Source: Leidyana gryllorum EB-2025a
Taxonomy: Eukaryota > Apicomplexa
NCBI GenBank assembly: GCA_048772705.1
Contig: JBLWGC010000061.1
Coordinates: 1 to 64,000, forward strand
Direction of reading: 5' to 3'
Length of the DNA: 64,000 bases
Shown: positions 59,027-64,000 of the stretch, in pieces
Numbering within the stretch: position 1 is the first letter of the stretch
Layout: each line of letters opens with the position of its first letter
Position numbers and translations under genes: made by a program
Notes under the pieces: generated by a model
The model's database searches: none
Told to the model about the DNA's origin: nothing
Seen by the model: only the letters and a program-made list of their open reading frames with translations

Positions 59027-59068
59027 GATCGCAACTTTCAGCGAGAATCTCAAGCGAAACCAACTGTG

Positions 59069-59140
59069 CTCCGAGACCGGGAATCGAACCCGGGTCTTCC
59101 GCGTGACAGGCGGAAATACTAACCACTATACTACCTCGGA
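59069..59140 (-). tRNA. tRNA-Asp(GTC)
   Basis: As 2510. Confidence 0.92.
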
Positions 59141-59266
59141 CGCTCCGATCACGCCGGCCTCCAACCCCAAAGTTGGCCGAGTTGTCTAAGGCGCTCTGCT
59201 CAGACCGCAGTCCGAAAGGGCGAGGATCTGGTGTTGAGCCTTTCGAACCCCGGAGCAGTTGGACGG

Positions 59267-59346
59267 CCGGGGGTAGCTCAGTTGGTAGAGCACCTGACTG
59301 TAGTGCTGGCATGAGATAGTCGGCGGTTCGATTCCGCCCCACCGGA
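59267..59346 (+). tRNA. tRNA-Tyr(GTA) with short intron, weak stem
   Basis: As 2708, same stem damage. Confidence 0.7.
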
Positions 59347-59777
59347 AGTAGAGGGGTCATCGGCAAACTACTACTCACACTGATGGACAGCGTTGATAGC
59401 AACTAGACTACTCCGGCGAGGCTTCCATCTATGTAGTTCGGATGGGCTGGGAATCCATCCCAGAACCTTTCGTATACTAAGCCACCGTTTCATCATCTGG
59501 GCTAGCCTCCTATGCCTACCTCATGGCATTGAGTGATACTTCACATAGTGATACGAGTCTCTCGACTGTACCGCCAGGCTTCGAAACTGCGACTTTGTGG
59601 TGAACAGCTACACGCTTTGCCGACTGAGCTACAAGACCCAGTTGCAATTTCTTCTAAGCGAGAAAAATCATACCTTCAGACCAAACAGCCTCCTGGTCGG
59701 CCTGCCCGGCTAGGGCACTCATAGGTGTCAAATGCTGGAGTACTCGGCGGTCGCGTTCGGCTGTCATTGGGTTGATT

Positions 59778-59851
59778 TGCTCCCCGGGGGGATCGAACCC
59801 TCGACCTTCGGCACATAAGGCCGATGCTCTAACCAGCTGAGCTAGGGGAGC
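59778..59851 (-). tRNA. tRNA-Ile(TAT), intronless, G37
   Basis: As 3219. Confidence 0.85.
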
Positions 59852-59941
59852 GATCACCGCCGTTCCACCGCGTAACTCACATTCAATTCTATCTCAGGCA
59901 ACGGAAGCCGTTTGCACGCTGAAACTCAGAAGGGAAGTAAC

Positions 59942-60025
59942 GCACAGATGCCCGAGTGGTCTAAGGGGCCAGACTCAAGTTCTGGTAGGCGCAAGTCTGC
60001 ATGGGTTCGAATCCCATTCTGTGCA
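59942..60025 (+). tRNA. tRNA-Leu(CAA)
   Basis: As 3383. Confidence 0.93.
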
Positions 60026-60114
60026 ACGGCGATCATTACCAAAAATAGGCTGGAAAAGGCCACAGTAGATTCGAGTCTCCATCCGTATATCCGGTTGCAT
60101 GCACCGAAGTATTC

Positions 60115-60178
60115 GGCTGTTGTTGTGGATCCTTCCTTGGGGTGGAAGGAGTCCTGGGTTCGATTCCCAGAACAGCCC
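60115..60178 (+). pseudogene. tRNA-Pro (GGG), D-arm lost
   Basis: CTTCC-TTGGGGT-GGAAG and perfect T-arm and acceptor, but the D-arm is mostly deleted. Confidence 0.7.
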
Positions 60179-60500
60179 TCTTGGTCGTCGGTTGACCCGA
60201 CGGGACAAGTTGCCCTCAGAACCAACACAGCATTTCATTAGCCCACTTCGGTAGGGCAGTCAGGGCAACTAACATCTGGAGAATTGCATTTCGGCTATTT
60301 CTTCCATGTTGCAGACTGAGCAATGTAGCTCAGTGAAAAGTGTTGAGCTCATAATCCAAAGGTCGTGTCGGGAATCGAATCCAGGTCGGGAGATTCAAAA
60401 TCTCCACAGCTGACCACTGTGCCGTAGGGGGGCAGGCTGAACAGGCGGCTGTCTGGTCTGGTGGTATGATTCTTCCTCGGGTGGAAGAACATTGTAATTG

Positions 60501-60573
60501 GGTCTTGTAGCTCAATCGGCAGAGCGTGTGGCTGTTAACCACAAAGTCGCAGGTTCGAAACCTGCCAGGACCG
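60501..60573 (+). tRNA. tRNA-Asn(GTT)
   Basis: As 3927, D-arm CTCAATCGG. Confidence 0.93.
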
Positions 60574-60761
60574 GGTGATGCGGCACCGTACTCTCTAGAC
60601 GGCACTTGTGCTCTTGGAACCCCTTTCCAAGGTCGTAGACTTAGCCGAAATGCGATTCTCTAGATGTTAGTTGCCCTGACTGCCCTACCGAGGTGGGCTA
60701 ACGAGGTGGCTGTGTTGGTTGTGAGGGCAACTTGTCCCGTCGGGTCAACCGACGACCAAGA

Positions 60762-60833
60762 GGGCTGTTCTGGGAATCGAACCCAGGACTCCTTCCACCC
60801 TAAGGAAGGATCATACCACTAGACCAAACAGCC
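60762..60833 (-). tRNA. tRNA-Pro(AGG)
   Basis: As 4188. Confidence 0.94.
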
Positions 60834-60921
60834 GACTGATCGGTGGTGCAAATTGCTGGTAGAGTCGGGAGACTGGTCATAACATGTCAAGAACCACTAA
60901 ATGCTATGGGGTGTGCACAGC

Positions 60922-60994
60922 CGGCGACTAGCTCAAATTATGTAGCACTCGCGTAGCAGGCGAGAGATGCTGGGATCGATGCCCAGGTCGTCCA
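60922..60994 (+). tRNA. tRNA-Ala(AGC), weak
   Basis: As 4348; the repeat ends at its 3' end. Confidence 0.65.
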
Positions 60995-61083
60995 AACTCC
61001 ATGCAACTTTGGCTGCAGAGAAACGGCTGGCGGGTGGTCCAAAAACGTGAATGTTGTTATTTCAATCTAGTCGAAAAGCCGCC

Positions 61084-61156
61084 GCCTACGTGGCGCAATG
61101 GATAGCGCGTTGGACTTCTAATCCAAAGGTTGCGAGTTCGAGTCTCGCCGTAGGTA
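61084..61156 (+). tRNA. tRNA-Arg(TCT)
   Basis: Perfect; inverted copy of 53581 with matching flanks. Confidence 0.95.
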
Positions 61157-61220
61157 GCCAAATGCTCAGCACTTTACTTCGATGATTTGGCTGACTAGCT
61201 GCCTTCGCCGTGGAATGTTG

Positions 61221-61291
61221 CCCACTGTAGTCTGAGTGGCTAGGATATGCGGCCTCACCCGCAAGCTCCGCGCTCAAGTCCGGCAGTGGAA
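61221..61291 (+). pseudogene. tRNA-Glu relic, 6-base loop
   Basis: Inverted copy of 53446. Confidence 0.7.
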
Positions 61292-61379
61292 GTCAGTGGC
61301 TGAAGTCAGTGGAATACTTGAGCAAAGTGCCCAGCAATCTCCGTCAATAGTGTCTGATTCGTGATCTTCGCCTTGCATT

Positions 61380-61451
61380 GCCTTCTTAGCTTAGGGGCAG
61401 AGCATTCGCTTAGTAAGCGAGAGGTCGCCAGTTCGATTCCGGCAGAAGGCT
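61380..61451 (+). tRNA. tRNA-Thr(AGT)
   Basis: T-stem GCCAG/CCGGC one mismatch. Confidence 0.9.
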
Positions 61452-61464
61452 CGACTGCATCGAC

Positions 61465-61535
61465 TGGGCACCTGCAAGCGGTAAGTCTCTTAGCCACGAA
61501 GCCGCAGGTTTGGAACCTGCCAGTACCTGAGGCAC
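61465..61535 (+). pseudogene. Asn-like tRNA relic
   Basis: Plus-strand form of 24751. Confidence 0.45.
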
Positions 61536-61543
61536 CCACAGGG

Positions 61544-61615
61544 GGCTGTTTGGTCTAGTGGTATGATTCTTCGTTCGGGTGGAAGAAGTCCTGGGTTCGA
61601 CTCCCAGAACAGCCC
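61544..61615 (+). tRNA. tRNA-Pro(CGG)
   Basis: CTTCG-TTCGGGT-GGAAG one mismatch; T-loop TTCGACT. Confidence 0.87.
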
Positions 61616-61729
61616 GTCTGATAGTTGTTGACGCAACACGGCACTCGCCCCATCCCGAGACAATGTCCCTGACAGCTAAGACAGGATCTGAGTTGTTGAC
61701 TCAACAGGCTACAACCCGACCATTCACCC

Positions 61730-61802
61730 AGACGCTACTGGGACTCGAACCCAGAATCCCCGGTTCCGTAGACCGATGCCATATCCATTAGGCCATAGCG
61801 CC
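61730..61802 (-). tRNA. tRNA-Arg(ACG)
   Basis: As 30619. Confidence 0.95.
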
Positions 61803-61924
61803 GACTAACGGAGCCGTCAAATGGAAGTGTGTAGCGATCCAGAGAGGACATGGGCAGCTACGCCCGATCGTGGGTTTGGACAGGCTTCATTTACATCTCC
61901 CATTCGAGACATCGGTGGACATAC

Positions 61925-61996
61925 TATCCAAGCCAGGATTCGTGCCTGGGTATGCACGGCCACAACTTGCTGTTGTAAGCACTAGACGACCCGGAC
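61925..61996 (-). pseudogene. His(GTG)-like tRNA with altered T-loop
   Basis: As 30814. Confidence 0.58.
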
Positions 61997-62122
61997 GATC
62001 TTCAAGTATGTCGGCGTGACCAAGTGAGTGGATCTCTGATACAAATTCGGACTTAGTAACCAATTCCATTTGTATTGATCGTGGAATCCTGTGCCTTCCT
62101 CGGGTACGGGGCGAGCTTCCTT

Positions 62123-62188
62123 GCCGCCCCAACTCCGTCGGTAGAGCGCAAGACTTTTGAAGGGAGAACCGCGGGTTCGGGCGGCGCG
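62123..62188 (+). pseudogene. tRNA-Lys relic
   Basis: As 31012. Confidence 0.45.
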
Positions 62189-62256
62189 AGCAGTCCTAGC
62201 AAAGCTCGCTGAATCGTATGTGAAGCCACTGGCCGCAAAATGCCAAGTTCGACAGC

Positions 62257-62338
62257 GGCAACTTGCCCGAGTGGTTACGGGGGTAGACTAGAAATCTACT
62301 GGGCATGGCCCGCGCTGGTTCAGATCCAGCAGTTGTCG
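62257..62338 (+). tRNA. tRNA-Ser(AGA)
   Basis: As 31146 with a better variable arm, GGGCATGGCCC. Confidence 0.87.
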
Positions 62339-62415
62339 TGCGATGTGATTGGAGGGGTCAGACACCAACTCAAGCGTGAATCCCTGGAATGGTGGGAAAA
62401 CAATCATGTGTCTTC

Positions 62416-62486
62416 TGCATCTGCCGGGAATCGAGCCCGGGTCGTCTCGATGGCAACGAGACATTCTACCACTAGACCACAGATGC
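62416..62486 (-). tRNA. tRNA-Gly(GCC)
   Basis: As 31305, variable loop restored to CGACC. Confidence 0.92.
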
Positions 62487-62606
62487 ACAATATCTTATTG
62501 AGCTAGTCGCCTGCTGTGCAGACCTCATACCATTCCGCGGTTTTCGCCCCTCATCAGATACCTGTTTCCAGAGACACACGCCCCTTTCACAGTCCGAAAG
62601 CTCCGT

Positions 62607-62679
62607 GCAGCCATGGTCTACCGGTTACGACGTCTGCTTCACACGCAGAAGGTCGCGAGTTCGATCCTCGGTGGCTGTA
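62607..62679 (+). tRNA. tRNA-Val(CAC)
   Basis: Anticodon stem restored (GCAGA) compared with 31496; D-loop TCTACCGG. Confidence 0.86.
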
Positions 62680-62850
62680 GCTCGCAACTTTATCTGAGCA
62701 CCACGAAATCTGAAGCGGAAAAACGAACTGTGCTCGAGTGCCATTAGCGTCTGTCTCAGTTGTCTGGACTTCATGCGGGATTGTACGAGTGAGAGCCGCA
62801 TATCTTAGCCGACCTTGGAGAGACGTGATGTGAGTCAACAACTGTCAGAC

Positions 62851-62922
62851 GGGCTGTTCTGGGAATCGAACCCAGGACTCCTTCCACTCTAAGGAAGGAC
62901 CATACTACTAGACCAAACAGCC
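62851..62922 (-). tRNA. Pro-body tRNA with AGA (Ser) anticodon
   Basis: Same as 11629: perfect Pro body, loop TTAGAGT. Confidence 0.8.
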
Positions 62923-62986
62923 GCCTCTCGGTCGTGCAAACCGCTGAGGACACTTGAGAAAGTGACACCAAATGTCACACCGTCTC

Positions 62987-63059
62987 TGCCTCGGCCGTGG
63001 ATCGAACACGGGACTTCCAGATCTTCAGTCTGGCGCTCTCCCAACCGAGCTACCGAGGC
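62987..63059 (-). tRNA. tRNA-Phe(GAA)
   Basis: As 11492. Confidence 0.94.
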
Positions 63060-63149
63060 GGTAGGTAGCTACGGAAGGCGATGAAAATAAGCACTTACCG
63101 CGGCCGTATGTGGGGCCACTCCTCGCCGCATGGCGAAATCGACAGTAGC

Positions 63150-63260
63150 CAACTTGCCCGAGTGGGGAAGGGGGGTAGATTGGAATTCGTGCGTAAGTTG
63201 GTGTCTGACCCCTCCAATCACATCGCACGACAACTGCTGGATCTGCACCAGCGCGCCCAG
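63150..63260. pseudogene. tRNA-Ser halves in opposite orientation
   Basis: Mirror of 11296-11402. Confidence 0.58.
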
Positions 63261-63327
63261 TTGAATTCTGTGGTGGAAATGATGCTATTCCCAGCATCAA
63301 ACCCTCATATGGATCGAGACAGGGAGT

Positions 63328-63399
63328 GCCTTTTCAGCTTAGGGGCAGAGCATTCGCTTAGTAAGCGATGGGTCGCCGGTTTGATTTCGGCAGAAGGCT
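63328..63399 (+). tRNA. tRNA-Thr(AGT)
   Basis: As 11152; T-loop TTTGATT here. Confidence 0.78.
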
Positions 63400-63447
63400 T
63401 TGCTCACGACCCGATAATTCTATAACTGTTTCCCTCCTGCGCACACT

Positions 63448-63519
63448 TAGCAGTGCGTCGTTTCGATCGACGGACCTTAGGGTTATGAGCCCAACACTCT
63501 TCCACTGAGCTACACTGCT
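63448..63519 (-). tRNA. Initiator tRNA-Met(CAT)
   Basis: As 11032. Confidence 0.92.
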
Positions 63520-63672
63520 CAGTCTACAACATGGAAAAGGGAGCCGAAATGCGATTCTTGAGATGTTAATGGCCTTGAGTGCCGAAGTGGGCTAACGAGG
63601 TGGCTGTGTTTTTGGAGCACAGTTGATTCCGCTTAAGATTGTCTCCTTTGGTTCTCGCTGAAAGTTGCGAGC

Positions 63673-63736
63673 TACAGCCACCGAGGATCGAACTCGGGAC
63701 CTTCTGCGTGTGAAGCAGACGTCATAACCACTGCTG
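63673..63736 (-). pseudogene. tRNA-Val(CAC) with deletion
   Basis: As 10814, one base shorter. Confidence 0.75.
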
Positions 63737-63799
63737 CACGGCAGGTCCCGCAGACCAAAGCAAGTGGGGAGGTTTCACGAAGTAGTGAGGACTAGTTTC

Positions 63800-63871
63800 A
63801 AGGTCGCGCCGGGAATCGAACCCAGGTCGGGAGATTCAAAGTCTCCAGTGCTAACCACTACACCACGCAAC
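63800..63871 (-). tRNA. tRNA-Gln(TTG)
   Basis: Complete. Confidence 0.95.
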
Positions 63872-63970
63872 CGATTTAGCCCTTCTCAAAGAGTTGATAG
63901 AGCCATCCGGACTAGAGCTTCCCCACACATGCAAAACGGGTTTTTCTACTAACCTCCAAAATATTCAACT

Positions 63971-64000
63971 GGCTCTTGTAGCGCAGTGGGCAAAGCGTGT
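63971..64000 (+). pseudogene. Asn-like tRNA relic, cut by window end
   Basis: First 30 bases of the 10510-type relic. Confidence 0.45.

Larger units (their letters stand above)
56574..60994. repeat. Second copy of block 1-4420
   Basis: See the entry at 1-4420. Its relics are the same ones as in copy 1: Pro at about 57984-58044, Lys at 58561, Leu at 59171, Ala at 59440, Asn at 59568, iMet/Gln at 60318 and Pro at 60448. Confidence 0.95.
62733..64000. repeat. Inverted copy of 10551-11818
   Basis: Holds Pro(AGA), Phe, split Ser, Thr, iMet, Val relic, Gln and part of an Asn relic; runs off the window end. Confidence 0.93.

Noticed and set aside
1-64000. Many open frames of 60-213 codons, with recurring peptides such as GIEPRT, NRTGD and AGIEPATF
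   Set aside because: These are translations of tRNA genes, mostly antisense through the T-arm and anticodon arm. The same peptides recur in every copy, there is no codon signature, and similar spurious proteins are a known artefact of tRNA clusters.
1-64000. CRISPR array
   Set aside because: Repeats are tRNA genes of 71-84 bases with variable spacing on both strands and eukaryotic features; no 25-40-base direct repeats with regular spacers.
1-64000. Bacterial or phage tRNA cluster
   Set aside because: No encoded CCA ends, A34 anticodons throughout, eukaryotic initiator Met, Tyr intron and a U6 gene all point to a eukaryotic nucleus.
1-64000. SINE retrotransposons derived from tRNA
   Set aside because: I looked for tRNA heads followed by a common body and poly-A or simple-repeat tail. 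The spacers differ among families and no target-site duplications or tails were seen.
63971-64000. Complete tRNA-Asn at the window end
   Set aside because: Its sequence starts as the decayed GGCTCTTGTAGCGCAG relic seen at 10510, so it is listed as a relic cut by the window edge.

Overview
This window is a giant eukaryotic nuclear tRNA island. I found no credible protein-coding gene in 64 kb. Reading both strands by eye I count very roughly 240 tRNA genes with a mostly complete cloverleaf and about 130 degenerate or truncated tRNA relics (hand counts, not a covariance search), plus one U6 snRNA gene. No gene encodes the 3' CCA, internal A boxes (TRGYnnARnnGG type) and B boxes (GGTTCGANNCC type) are conserved, initiator tRNA-Met has the eukaryotic ATCGAAA T-loop with an A1:T72 pair, tRNA-Tyr starts with C1:G72 and carries a tiny intron, and inosine-type A34 anticodons (AGC, AGG, AGT, AAC, AAG, AAT, ACG, AGA) dominate. 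All of this is RNA polymerase III biology of a eukaryotic nucleus. The lineage is not identifiable with certainty. A very small intron seen only in tRNA-Tyr and a U6 gene lying among tRNAs recall Euglenozoa, and dense tRNA arrays are also plausible in other protists such as dinoflagellates; this is inference.

Layout: genes lie on both strands, about one unit per 165 bp, with spacers of 30-150 bp that are themselves shared between paralogous copies. The island is a mosaic of duplicated blocks of 0.3-4.4 kb in direct and inverted orientation. The largest is positions 1-4420 repeated at 56574-60994, which gives a long-range spacing of about 56.57 kb. Other blocks are 10551-11818 inverted at 62733-64000, 9626-10880 inverted at 41154-42417, 25600-26770 repeated at 41100-42268, 30431-31623 repeated at 61542-62734, 33801-34440 inverted at 42600-43239, 3780-4750 repeated at 36165-37125, and 46740-47136 inverted at 48690-49086. 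Within these blocks gene order is fixed, for example Met(CAT) / Gly-like / Thr(CGT), Ala / Leu / Asp / Val / Gln, or Asn / Pro / Ala / Thr / Ser.

Families seen: Ala, Arg (ACG, TCT, CCT, TCG, CCG), Asn, Asp, Cys, Gln (TTG, CTG), Glu (CTC, TTC), Gly (GCC, CCC), His, Ile (AAT, TAT), Leu (AAG, CAG, CAA), Lys (CTT, TTT), elongator and initiator Met, Phe, Pro (AGG, CGG, TGG), Ser (AGA, TGA, GCT), Thr (AGT, CGT, TGT), Trp, Tyr and Val, so all twenty standard amino acids are represented. The most interesting part is a large set of otherwise sound tRNA bodies whose anticodon has changed to that of another amino acid, or to TCA, which would read UGA. A second feature is that T-runs, the usual Pol III stop, are missing downstream of many genes. 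One stretch without any recognisable tRNA is about 17984-18691. The U6 gene sits at 12508-12613 on the minus strand.
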